Assembly (NCBI GenBank): GCA_902594545.1
Contig: CACJMO010000002.1
Span: 1 to 64,000, forward strand
DNA from: an uncultured SAR86 cluster bacterium
Lineage (GTDB): Bacteria; Pseudomonadota; Gammaproteobacteria; Magnimaribacterales; Magnimaribacteraceae
Reading direction: 5' to 3'
Length of the DNA: 64,000 nucleotides
The notes under the pieces: generated by a model
Told to the model about the DNA's origin: nothing
The model's database searches: none
Seen by the model: only the letters and a program-made list of their open reading frames with translations
Translations under genes and position numbers: made by a program
Shown: piece after piece, positions 50,882 to 59,029 of the stretch
Numbering within the stretch: the first letter of the stretch is position 1
Layout of the letters: every line of letters begins with the position of its first letter

Positions 50882-52807
50882 CTATTTTTTCTCTTGCACT
50901 GTTTGCTGAAGCATGTGGATAAAATCATCAATAGACATTTCTCCAAGGTCTTCTCCGCCTCTAGCACGAACAGAAATAGTATTATTCTCCATCTCTCTGT
51001 TCCCTGCTATCAAAAGAAAAGGTGTCTTCTGTAAAGAGTGGTCGCGAATTTTATAAGTGATCTTCTCATTCCTCAAGTCCGAATGAGCTCTAATTCCACT
51101 TTTTTTCAATAAATTAGCTAAATTTTGGCAATAATCAGCTTGTTTATCAGTAATATTAAGTATTTCAGCTTGAATTGGAGACAACCAAGCAGGTAAAGCA
51201 CCTCCATAATGTTCTATCAGTACTCCAATAAATCTCTCGAATGAACCAAGTACTGCTCTGTGTATCATCACTGGATTATACCTTTCACTATCAGAGCCTA
51301 CGAATTTAGCATCCAATCGCTCGGGAAGAATGAAATCGGCTTGAAAAGTTCCACATTGCCAATCTCTGCCGAGGGCGTCGATGAGTACAAAGTCCAATTT
51401 AGGGCCGTAAAAAGCACCATCTCCCTCTACTATCTCATAAGGGAGGTTTAAATTCTTTATAGCGTTTTCTAAAGCAAGTTCTGCTTTATCCCAAACCTCC
51501 TCAGAACCTGCACGTACCTCTGGCCTGGTGGAAAGTTTTATTTCAAAATTATCAAATCCTAAAGTCGAATAGATATCAGACAGTAGTTCTATGAATTGTC
51601 TAGTCTCATCTTGGATCTGATCTTCGGTGCAAAAAATATGTCCATCATCTTGGGTAAAACCTCTAACCCTCATAAGTCCATGTAAAGTTCCTGACGCTTC
51701 ATACCTGTGGCAAGATCCAAATTCCGATAGGCGAAGGGGTAAATCTCTGTAAGATCTTAAACCCTGATTGAAGACTTGAACATGACAAGGACAATTCATA
51801 GGCTTGAGTGCATTGGTTCTTTTTTCATTTGCGTGATCTTCGTCTATCTCCGTAATAAACATATTTTCTCTATATTTATCCCAATGACCCGAAGCCTCCC
51901 AAAGCTTTCTATCTACGATTTGAGGTGTATTGATCTCTTGATAGTCATACTCATCTTGTTTGGTTTTAATAAAATCTTTTAGGGCCGAATAAATTGCCCA
52001 TCCCTTAGGATGCCAAAAAACCATACCTGGAGCCTCTTCCTGAAAATGAAATAAATCAAGCTGTCTGCCAAGTTTTCGATGATCTCTTTTTTCTGCTTCT
52101 TCTTGCTGAGTGAGATAATCCTCTAAATCCTTGCTATTTGGCCATGCGGTTCCGTAGATTCTCTGAAGCATCTCATTTTTAGAATTACCCTTCCAGTAAG
52201 CACCTGAAATTCTCATTAACTTAAATGCTTTCAGATGTCTCATATTTGTAACATGAGGACCTCGACACATATCGATGTATTCTTCGTGATGATAAAGAGC
52301 GATAATTTCTTCTTCCGGAATCTCTTGAGCTAAAGTTACTTTGAAGGGCTCATTTCTCTCTTCAAAAGTATTTACAGCCTTTTCTTTAGTAACAACTTCT
52401 TTCACTACATCATATTTAGTTTTAGCAAGCTGCTTCATTCTTTTCTCAATCTCGACTAGATCATCATCTGAGAGTGATTTATCTAGCTTTATATCGTAAT
52501 AAAAGCCATCTTTTATGACAGGACCAATGGCCATTTGAGCAGTTGGATGAATTTGCTTTAGGGCATGCGCAAAGAGATGTGCACAAGAGTGCCTTACTAT
52601 TTCCAACCCTTCTGGGTCATTAATGGTAACTATCTCTAGATTGCAGTCTTCGGATATTAAATCAGAAGCATCTACAAGGTTGCCATTAACTTTTCCGGCA
52701 ACAGTAGCTTTCGCTAACCCTGACCCAATGTCTTTAGCGACCTCATCAACAGTGATAGGTTGGTCAAATTCTCTTATAGATTTATCTGGAAGTGTAATTT
52801 GAGGCAT
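50882..52807 (-). CDS. thrS: Threonine-tRNA ligase
   Basis: 641 residues, full length. Order: TGS domain (about 1-62, [28 protein letters not shown]), editing domain with [15 protein letters not shown] and the HxxxH metal site plus [10 protein letters not shown], then the class II core ([73 protein letters not shown]) and the anticodon-binding domain at the end. It leads the thrS-infC-rpmI-rplT cluster. E. coli thrS is autoregulated through its leader; only about 50 bases of leader seem available here. Confidence 0.97.
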   Translation of the reverse strand: MPQITLPDKSIREFDQPITVDEVAKDIGSGLAKATVAGKVNGNLVDASDLISEDCNLEIVTINDPEGLEIVRHSCAHLFAHALKQIHPTAQMAIGPVIKDGFYYDIKLDKSLSDDDLVEIEKRMKQLAKTKYDVVKEVVTKEKAVNTFEERNEPFKVTLAQEIPEEEIIALYHHEEYIDMCRGPHVTNMRHLKAFKLMRISGAYWKGNSKNEMLQRIYGTAWPNSKDLEDYLTQQEEAEKRDHRKLGRQLDLFHFQEEAPGMVFWHPKGWAIYSALKDFIKTKQDEYDYQEINTPQIVDRKLWEASGHWDKYRENMFITEIDEDHANEKRTNALKPMNCPCHVQVFNQGLRSYRDLPLRLSEFGSCHRYEASGTLHGLMRVRGFTQDDGHIFCTEDQIQDETRQFIELLSDIYSTLGFDNFEIKLSTRPEVRAGSEEVWDKAELALENAIKNLNLPYEIVEGDGAFYGPKLDFVLIDALGRDWQCGTFQADFILPERLDAKFVGSDSERYNPVMIHRAVLGSFERFIGVLIEHYGGALPAWLSPIQAEILNITDKQADYCQNLANLLKKSGIRAHSDLRNEKITYKIRDHSLQKTPFLLIAGNREMENNTISVRARGGEDLGEMSIDDFIHMLQQTVQEKK

Positions 52808-52860
52808 TTTCAGTGGTGTCCCATACTAAAGGTCACTTGTGTTAAAAAAAACTATTGTAA

Positions 52861-52866
52861 ATTATA
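52861..52866 (-). promoter_or_regulatory. Possible -10 box for thrS
   Basis: Reads TATAAT on the minus strand, about 54 bases before the thrS start, inside the end of pdxH's downstream gap. No convincing -35 could be placed. Weak candidate. Confidence 0.3.
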
Positions 52867-52873
52867 TTTTCAA

Positions 52874-53476
52874 TTAAGGCGATAAGAGACTTGTTTTCCA
52901 ACCAGTTCCATCTTTGGTATATAAGGTTCTCTTGTGCAGTCTATTGCTTTGATCTATCCAAAACTCTACAGAGTCAGGTTTGACCAAGAAACCTCCCCAT
53001 CTATCAGGTCTTTTAATATCTTTATCAGAATTTTCCTCTTCAAAAATTTTGGATGTTTGTACTAAAGATTCGTAAGATTCTATTTTGGAACTTTGTAAAG
53101 AAACAGAAGCAGAAATTTGAGATCCTCTTGGACGTGAAGCAAAATAATCATCATTTTCTTCTGCGCTTACCCTAGAGCAAGTTCCTTCAATCCTAATTTG
53201 TTTGTTTGTTTTTGCCCACCAAAAAGTCAATGCTGCGTGAGGAAAATCTGTTATCTGTTGTCCTTTATTGCCCTCATAGTCTGTAAAAAAAACAAAACCT
53301 TCATTAGAAATCCTTTTTAATAGCACCATTCTAGAACTAGGCTTGCCTTCAGAATTCAATGAGGCAATATTCATAGCATGTGGAAGAGCAACAGATTGGT
53401 CTTGGGCTTCTTTAATCCATTGATAAGCTTTTAAAATTGGATCTTGTAAGTTATCAGATACTTCGAATAGTTCCAT
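52874..53476 (-). CDS. pdxH: Pyridoxamine/pyridoxine 5'-phosphate oxidase
   Basis: 200 residues. FMN-binding motifs: KPSSRMVLLKRISNEGFVFFTDYEGNKGQQI, ALTFWWAKTNKQIRIEGTCSRVSAEENDDYFASRPRGSQ, and the C-terminal WGGFLVKPDSVEFWIDQSNRLHKRTLY followed by WKTSLLSP. It makes pyridoxal phosphate, the cofactor used by the aminotransferases in the window. The DoxX gene lies upstream on the same strand with no gap, so the two may share a promoter. Confidence 0.93.
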   Translation of the reverse strand: MELFEVSDNLQDPILKAYQWIKEAQDQSVALPHAMNIASLNSEGKPSSRMVLLKRISNEGFVFFTDYEGNKGQQITDFPHAALTFWWAKTNKQIRIEGTCSRVSAEENDDYFASRPRGSQISASVSLQSSKIESYESLVQTSKIFEEENSDKDIKRPDRWGGFLVKPDSVEFWIDQSNRLHKRTLYTKDGTGWKTSLLSP

Positions 53477-53917
53477 TTATTTCTTAGATGAGACCCAATA
53501 GTCAAGACTTAAAAACTTACCACCTCCGAAACAGAGCAAAGTTAAAATCATTAAACTGTAAGTTGCTGCAAACTCAATACCATTTGCTTCATGAGCCCAG
53601 CCATTTTGATAATGAACTAGATAACCAGCGAAAAACATAACGATCAATAATGGTAGAGACATCCAGCGAACAAAAAGTCCTACCAACAGAAGTGCCGCCC
53701 CGCCAGCTTCAATCAGAATAATCATCCACGACAAGATGTCAGGAAGTGGCACTCCTAAAGTTCCCAAATATCCAGAAAATTTATCAAAATTGTCTATCTT
53801 TCCAGTTCCGGCATACCAAAATACAAAAAAAAGGTACACTCTGATTAAAGTTAAAGGTACAAAACTTAGTGTTTCAAAATTTTTAAGTAGATTATGAATA
53901 TTCAATATTATTTTCAT
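53477..53917 (-). CDS. DoxX-family membrane protein
   Basis: 146 residues with four hydrophobic helices: VPLTLIRVYLFFVFWYAGTGKIDNFDKFSGYLGTLGVPLPDILSWMIILIEAGGAALLLVGLFVRWMSLPLLIVMFFAGYLVHYQNGW. It fits DoxX better than the copy at 2983, with the typical FSGYLGTLGVP loop and Glu in IEAGG. Inner-membrane, function unproven. It sits between the FabH-like gene and pdxH with one-base spacings, indicating one transcript. Confidence 0.8.
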   Translation of the reverse strand: MKIILNIHNLLKNFETLSFVPLTLIRVYLFFVFWYAGTGKIDNFDKFSGYLGTLGVPLPDILSWMIILIEAGGAALLLVGLFVRWMSLPLLIVMFFAGYLVHYQNGWAHEANGIEFAATYSLMILTLLCFGGGKFLSLDYWVSSKK

Positions 53918-53918
53918 G

Positions 53919-55031
53919 CTAAACCTTTTGAATAACTACACTACCAACAGAATAACCTGCTCCAAAGGAACTGATGACACCAATATCATCGGAGAGAAAA
54001 TCCTCTTTGTACTTATGAAAAGCTATTATTGAACCTGCGGAACTAGTATTGGCGTATTCATTTAATATGATTGGCATTTCTTCTCTATTTGGCTCCCTAC
54101 CAAGAAGTTTTTTTGCGATGAGCTGATTCATACTCAGATTTGCTTGATGCAACCAGAGTCTTTTAATTTGATCTGTAGAAAGATCTAGGCTTTGTAAATG
54201 ATCATTTATATGGGCCTGAACCATGGGCACCACTTCCTTAAAAACACTTCTGCCCTTCTGTATAAAAAGTTTATCAGCTGCATGAGGATCTGAATCCTCT
54301 GAAGTGTTTAGAAAACCAAAATTATTTCTAATGTTGTTGGAAAACTTCGTTTGCAATTTGGTGCCGAGTATTTTGAAGGCTTTGTTATTTTCAGAATTCC
54401 TTTCCAAGACAACAGCTGTACATGCATCTCCAAAAATGAAATGAGCATCTCTATCTCTAAAATTTAAATGTCCTGAGCATATTTCAGGGTTTACGACTAA
54501 TACTCGATCGGCTACGCCGGACTGAATATCATTGAATGCATTTTGAATTGAAAAAGTTGCTGATGAGCATGCCACATTCATATCATAAGCATATCCTGAA
54601 ATATCAAGCTCTTGCTGAATTTCAATGGCTATCGCAGGATAAGCTCTTTGAAGGTTGGCACAACCACAAATAACTGCATCAATATCGGAAGCCTCTAAAT
54701 TAGCTTCGCTTAAAGCTTGATTGGATGCATCAATAGCCATCTCAGCCAAAATTGAGATTTCATCATTGCTTCTTTCTTTAAGCTTAGGCCTCATCCTGGA
54801 AACATCGAGTATTCCTTCTTTGTCCTGAACATATCGTCGTTCGATCCCAGAAGCCTTCTTGATAAACTCCGTGGATGATGGTGTTAAAGGCTCTACTTCA
54901 CCTTCTTCTATAAGAGTTTTGTTTTCTTGATTAAATTGTTCAACATAAGAATTAAAGCTCTTAACCAGCTCTTCATTGGAAATAAACTCTTTAGGAGTAA
55001 ATAAACCAGTACCAGAAATATACACAGACAT
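53919..55031 (-). CDS. Beta-ketoacyl-ACP synthase III-like (medium-chain type, PA3286-like)
   Basis: 370 residues. The catalytic Cys155 lies in MNVACSSATF, the His in LWLHQANLSMNQLI, and the Asn in NEYANTSSAG, the full thiolase-superfamily triad. The long N-terminal insertion (NSYVEQFNQENKTLIEEGEVEPLTPSSTEFIKKASGIERRYV) matches the Pseudomonas aeruginosa PA3286-like group, which primes fatty acid synthesis from medium-chain acyl-CoA rather than acetyl-CoA. Here it may recycle exogenous fatty acyl-CoA. It is followed by DoxX and pdxH in one apparent operon. Confidence 0.86.
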   Translation of the reverse strand: MSVYISGTGLFTPKEFISNEELVKSFNSYVEQFNQENKTLIEEGEVEPLTPSSTEFIKKASGIERRYVQDKEGILDVSRMRPKLKERSNDEISILAEMAIDASNQALSEANLEASDIDAVICGCANLQRAYPAIAIEIQQELDISGYAYDMNVACSSATFSIQNAFNDIQSGVADRVLVVNPEICSGHLNFRDRDAHFIFGDACTAVVLERNSENNKAFKILGTKLQTKFSNNIRNNFGFLNTSEDSDPHAADKLFIQKGRSVFKEVVPMVQAHINDHLQSLDLSTDQIKRLWLHQANLSMNQLIAKKLLGREPNREEMPIILNEYANTSSAGSIIAFHKYKEDFLSDDIGVISSFGAGYSVGSVVIQKV

Positions 55032-55064
55032 AATTGAATAATAAGGTAAAAGGAAACTTAAATC

Positions 55065-55799
55065 CTAGTTTAATTTATTTTTTTTCTCTATCTCCTCAAA
55101 TGCAGTTTGTATCTCAATAAACTTTTCCTTAGCTTTATCTAGAAGCTCATCCGGCAGGCCTTTTGATATTAATGTATCAGGATGAAACTCTTTTCTTTTT
55201 CTTTGGTAGGTTTTCTTTATCTCATTAAACGACATGCTCTCATCAACACCTAAAATGCTGTAGGCATTATTTAAGTTAGCTACAAATTTTTTCTTATTTG
55301 TTTCAAATAGATTCGGATCAATATTAAAAATATTTATAGCACTAATCAATAAAGCCTCTTCAGCTTTATCAAGACGGCCATCAGCCATGGATAATTCAAA
55401 TAGAAGTTCATAGAACATTACAAGAGAAGAAGGATTTGAGGCCAATAATGATGCTAGCTGTTTTGCATAAGCTTCAAAAGAATTTCTGTCATCTTTTGCA
55501 TGATTGAATACCTGTATGGCAAATGCTCTCTGATCTGGAGGAAAATTGAATCTCTCTTTAATAAATTGATCAACTTTATTAATTTCTTCTTTTGAAACCC
55601 TGCCGTCAGCTTTAGCTATTTTTGCAAAGCATGCAAAAAGAGCTATAAAAAAAGCAGCTTGATTTTTCTGATTATTACTTGGCCTTCTTCCATCATCATC
55701 CGATAGTTTAGATCCAATAATTGCACCTAGTATTCCTCCAATAGGTCCACCAATGGTGAAGCCTATCATCCCTCCTATTCCTGCTTTCCAAAAACTCAT
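55065..55799 (-). CDS. djlA: DjlA-like co-chaperone with TerB and J domains
   Basis: 244 residues. A Gly-rich hydrophobic N terminus (AGIGGMIGFTIGGPIGGILGAIIGSKL) anchors it to the membrane. The TerB domain covers about 48-160 (ALFACFAKIAKADGRVSKEEINKVDQFI, ELSMADGRLDKAEEALLISAI). A C-terminal J domain has YSILGVDESMSFNEIKKTYQRKRKEFHPDTLISKGLP with the essential His-Pro-Asp. This order is that of DjlA, a membrane partner of DnaK. Standalone gene; no DnaK in the window. Confidence 0.88.
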   Translation of the reverse strand: MSFWKAGIGGMIGFTIGGPIGGILGAIIGSKLSDDDGRRPSNNQKNQAAFFIALFACFAKIAKADGRVSKEEINKVDQFIKERFNFPPDQRAFAIQVFNHAKDDRNSFEAYAKQLASLLASNPSSLVMFYELLFELSMADGRLDKAEEALLISAINIFNIDPNLFETNKKKFVANLNNAYSILGVDESMSFNEIKKTYQRKRKEFHPDTLISKGLPDELLDKAKEKFIEIQTAFEEIEKKNKLN

Positions 55800-55861
55800 A
55801 TCTCAACTATTGTAATTAACTGAAATTTATATAAAACTAGTTTCGAAATACGGGGGAAAAA

Positions 55862-56269
55862 ATGAGTTTACCAGTCGTTGATTACTTAAAGTTACCTGAA
55901 GGAGAAGATCCTTACCTTGAAGGTCATAAATGCTCTGAGTGTGGATCTATTTTTTTAGGGGCTAGAAATGTTTGTTCTAACTGTTTTGCAAGAGATAGTA
56001 TTGAAGCAGTTAAATTAGGAACTACAGGAAAATTATATTCTTATTCAATTGTGTTCAGGTCTTTTCCTGGAATTGAAGTTCCTTATATTTCAGCAATTGT
56101 TGACTTAGATGGAGGGGGTACAATTAAAGGTAATCTTATTGGCTGTGAGCCTGACCCTGAAAAAATAGAATTTGATATGCCCGTAGAAGTAGTTTTTGAT
56201 GATGCTTTGGGCAGAAAAGATAAAGATGGTAATAGCTATATCAGCTATTTCTTCAAACCAATATCATAG
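55862..56269 (+). CDS. OB-fold Zn-ribbon protein (DUF35), thiolase partner
   Basis: 135 residues. The N-terminal zinc ribbon has CSECGSIFLGARNVCSNC (four cysteines), followed by the OB-fold VKLGTTGKLYSYSIVFRSFPGIEVPYISAIVDLDGGGTIKGNL. DUF35 proteins bind a thiolase-like or HMG-CoA synthase-like partner and position acyl-CoA, sometimes with an aldolase activity in steroid side-chain removal. The thiolase gene follows eleven bases later, so they likely form one complex. GGGGG AA precedes the ATG. Confidence 0.88.
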   Translation: MSLPVVDYLKLPEGEDPYLEGHKCSECGSIFLGARNVCSNCFARDSIEAVKLGTTGKLYSYSIVFRSFPGIEVPYISAIVDLDGGGTIKGNLIGCEPDPEKIEFDMPVEVVFDDALGRKDKDGNSYISYFFKPIS

Positions 56270-56280
56270 AGGAGAAAGTT

Positions 56281-57420
56281 ATGAGTGATGTATATGTATT
56301 AGGTGTAGATATGATTAAGTTTGGACGGTTTCCTGAAAGGACCGTTCCTGATTTAGGGGCAGAAGCTGCTTTACTAGCGTTAGATGATGCCGGTCTAAAT
56401 ATTGGTAATATGGAAGCTTTCTATTGCGGAAATTTGGGGCAAGCTAATGCTATGGTTGGTCAAAGAATACTTCAAGAGATAGGCCAAACAGGAATACCTG
56501 TCATAAATTGTTCTAATGCATGCGCCACTGGTGCAACTGCTTTTAGAGAAGCTTGGACTTCTATCAAAGCAGGGCTTTATGACGTGGTTCTTGCTGTTGG
56601 AGTAGAGCAAATGGGAACAGGTTTATTAGGAGGAGCTGGCGGAGGAGCAGGCATTCCAAAAGAAGGCCTACTGGGATCAGGAACTATGCCGGCCGTATTT
56701 GCTGAAGCTGGCATGGAACATGCAAGGCAATATGGAACAACTTTCGAACAATTTGCAAAAATTTCTGTCAAAAACCATCATCATTCGACTATGAATCCAA
56801 AGGCCCGATATCAAATAGAAACTCCTTTAGAAGAAGTCATGAATGCTGAAATGATTTCCTATCCCAATACAAAGTTAATGTGTTCAGTAAATGTTGATGG
56901 AGCTGCGGCGGCTGTCTTAGTCTCAGAAAAGAAAGCAAAAGAGCTGGGAATGCAAAGAGCTGTGAGAATTAAAGCTTCTGTAATGACTAGCGATCCATAT
57001 CAGGAAAGAGATCTTGTAATGCCAGATGTAAATTCTTGTACAAGGAAAGCTGCTGCAGAAGCTTATGAAATGGCTGGTCTTGATTCTAGTGATGTAGATC
57101 TTGTTGAACTACACGACTGTTTTGCAACTGCAGAAATGCTTCACTATGAAAATCTAGGTTTATGTAAGGATGGAGAAGCCGGAAGATTAATTGATGAAGG
57201 AGAAGTTGAACTTGGAGGAAGAATTCCTGTCAATGTTTCCGGTGGTCTACTTTCAAAGGGACACCCTTTAGGTGCAACCGGTATAGCTAATATTTATGAA
57301 GTTTGTACTCACTTAAGAGGTGAAGCAGGAGAAAGGCAAGTAGAGAATGCTAAAATTGGTATGACACATGTTATAGGCTTAGGAAGCGCCTGTGGCATTC
57401 ACATTCTTGAAAAAGTCTAA
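56281..57420 (+). CDS. Thiolase-family enzyme (SCP2-thiolase-like)
   Basis: 379 residues. INCSNACATGATAFREAW contains the acyl-accepting Cys81, LHDCFATAEMLHYENLGL a His position (with HDC), and GGLLSKGHPLGATGIANIYEVCTHLRGEAG the second His (GHPLGATG); near the C terminus the usual Cys-Gly pair reads GSACGIH. This SCP2-like subtype acts with a DUF35 partner, encoded just upstream. It may be a beta-ketothiolase or a C-C lyase/aldolase partner. GAGG lies before the ATG. Confidence 0.87.
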   Translation: MSDVYVLGVDMIKFGRFPERTVPDLGAEAALLALDDAGLNIGNMEAFYCGNLGQANAMVGQRILQEIGQTGIPVINCSNACATGATAFREAWTSIKAGLYDVVLAVGVEQMGTGLLGGAGGGAGIPKEGLLGSGTMPAVFAEAGMEHARQYGTTFEQFAKISVKNHHHSTMNPKARYQIETPLEEVMNAEMISYPNTKLMCSVNVDGAAAAVLVSEKKAKELGMQRAVRIKASVMTSDPYQERDLVMPDVNSCTRKAAAEAYEMAGLDSSDVDLVELHDCFATAEMLHYENLGLCKDGEAGRLIDEGEVELGGRIPVNVSGGLLSKGHPLGATGIANIYEVCTHLRGEAGERQVENAKIGMTHVIGLGSACGIHILEKV

Positions 57421-57426
57421 CTTTTA

Positions 57427-57918
57427 ATGAAAATTGGCGTTGTTAGCGATACGCATAACAACCTTAAGAATATAGAAATAATCATCAAACTATTTAATGA
57501 TGAAAAAGTCCCTCTGGTCATTCACACAGGTGATATATCTAATGCCAACACCTTAGAACAATTTTCTAAGCTTGATTCTGAACTTATTGGCGTTTACGGA
57601 AACAATGATAGGAATGAATCAGGCCTTGAGGAAGTAGCTCAAAGAAATAAGTTTCAGTTTCAGGAGCCGCCAAGAAAATTAGACCTGCTTAATAGAAAAA
57701 TTGTTATTTTTCATGAACCAGACAATATAGATCAATTCTTATCAGAGAATAAATCAATCAATGTGGTTCTTTATGGGCACACTCACCGCTATGAAAATAA
57801 AACAAAAAACGGTGTTCTTTATTTTAATCCCGGCGAGTCTGCAGGCATGCAAAAAGGTAGCAATGCAATAGGAATTCTTGATCTAGTAAATTTGGAAGCT
57901 AAAAGAATTTTCTTTTAA
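57427..57918 (+). CDS. YfcE-type metallophosphoesterase
   Basis: 163 residues. Metal-binding motifs in order: GVVSDTHNN, IHTGDIS, GNNDRN, FHEPDN and YGHTHRYEN, all parts of the dinuclear phosphoesterase site, in the compact YfcE/MJ0936 form. It cuts phosphodiesters in vitro; the natural substrate is unknown. Follows the thiolase gene by six bases. Its last 20 bases overlap the end of the convergent membrane-protein gene. Confidence 0.86.
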   Translation: MKIGVVSDTHNNLKNIEIIIKLFNDEKVPLVIHTGDISNANTLEQFSKLDSELIGVYGNNDRNESGLEEVAQRNKFQFQEPPRKLDLLNRKIVIFHEPDNIDQFLSENKSINVVLYGHTHRYENKTKNGVLYFNPGESAGMQKGSNAIGILDLVNLEAKRIFF

Positions 57919-58189
57919 AAATCCTAAATATTATTAGAACTAGAATGGTAGTTGGGATGGTAATCACTAATGGTCGTAATGGCCTTAGGGACAGATTGTT
58001 TTCAAATAATATATTAAAAAAAAAGGTAAATAAGGAAGGTGCGTAATCTGTATTAGAAATCTCTATTTGTGCAGGGGTTATTAATAACAAAAAAGATAGA
58101 AAAAAGATTTCTGAATAGTATTTTTTTCTAATTTTTGCAATTATCGAACATATTAAAAGTGAACAGAATAGGTAAATAAACCAATACAT
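57899..58189 (-). CDS. Small membrane protein, unknown function
   Basis: 96 residues, two or three hydrophobic helices: MYWFIYLFCSLLICSIIAKI, YSEIFFLSFLLLITPAQIEI and LVITIPTTILVLIIFRIFKRKFF, with a basic C-terminal tail in the cytosol. No family recognised. It begins four bases after the rnd gene on the same strand, so they are probably co-transcribed. Coding support is moderate. Confidence 0.58.
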   Translation of the reverse strand: MYWFIYLFCSLLICSIIAKIRKKYYSEIFFLSFLLLITPAQIEISNTDYAPSLFTFFFNILFENNLSLRPLRPLVITIPTTILVLIIFRIFKRKFF

Positions 58190-58193
58190 AGTG

Positions 58194-59018
58194 TTATTTG
58201 AGCAGATTATAGATATCTTCTCTAATTAGCTGACTTCTCCACGCCGTAATTTCCTTGCAAGCAATTTCTATACCTTTTTTAAAAACTAACCTTAAAAATT
58301 CCTTTTGAGCTTTCTTCGAAAAAAATAAAGTTGGATTAATCTTTTCTCTTTTTGAAATTGTTTCAACAATTTTATTTAATCTTATCAAAAGATCTGTTTC
58401 TTCTGCTTTAGTTATGCTTCTCTCTAAATCATCATGTCCTTGTGGATTGAATGTCACTTCTATTAATCTTTCAATTTCTTGATTATGCCATTCAAGTTTC
58501 TTCGTTCTATTTAATTGCTCTGCTTGAGCTTTATATAGATAAATTAAATACTCTACGTCTAATACTGCATATTTTAGCTGTGAATCAGATAAAGGTCTCC
58601 GGATCCAATTTGATCTTGTTTCATTTTTATTGAGGACAATTCCCATCTCTTGCTCTACTAGACCTTGATACCCGATAGAAAAATTTCCGCCTAAAAGAGA
58701 ATTTGCAACCTGTGTATCGAAAATATTTACCATTTCTTTTTTTGTCCATGCAAAAATAGCTTCTAAATCTTCTTTACAAGAATGAAATATCTTAGTGACA
58801 GAAGGGGAAAACAGAAAGTCAGCATTAGAGCCGGGGTCGTCTATTAGGATAGCGTCAATAAGATAAATCTCATCTTCATCATTTACTTGCAGTAAAGATA
58901 ACTTCATATTGTCTTTTGTAGTTCTCCTAAATTCTGTATCTAAACCCAAATAAGGCTTACGAGATAGCTCCCTATTTAGGTAAGCAAGATCGCTAATTGA
59001 GTCTATAAGTATGAACAA
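58194..59018 (-). CDS. rnd: Ribonuclease D, shorter than usual
   Basis: 274 residues compared with about 375 in E. coli. The DEDDy exonuclease core is whole: YLGLDTEFRR (Asp27, Glu29), IFHSCKEDLEAI, NIFDTQVANSLLGG, and the final YAVLDVEYLIYLY with Tyr and Asp. It trims 3' ends of tRNA and other small RNAs. Only about 90 residues remain after the core (LLIRLNKIVETISKREKINPTLFFSKKAQKEFLRLV), enough for roughly one HRDC domain, not two. A small membrane protein gene follows. Confidence 0.86.
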   Translation of the reverse strand: MFILIDSISDLAYLNRELSRKPYLGLDTEFRRTTKDNMKLSLLQVNDEDEIYLIDAILIDDPGSNADFLFSPSVTKIFHSCKEDLEAIFAWTKKEMVNIFDTQVANSLLGGNFSIGYQGLVEQEMGIVLNKNETRSNWIRRPLSDSQLKYAVLDVEYLIYLYKAQAEQLNRTKKLEWHNQEIERLIEVTFNPQGHDDLERSITKAEETDLLIRLNKIVETISKREKINPTLFFSKKAQKEFLRLVFKKGIEIACKEITAWRSQLIREDIYNLLK

Positions 59019-59029
59019 ATTACTTAATC

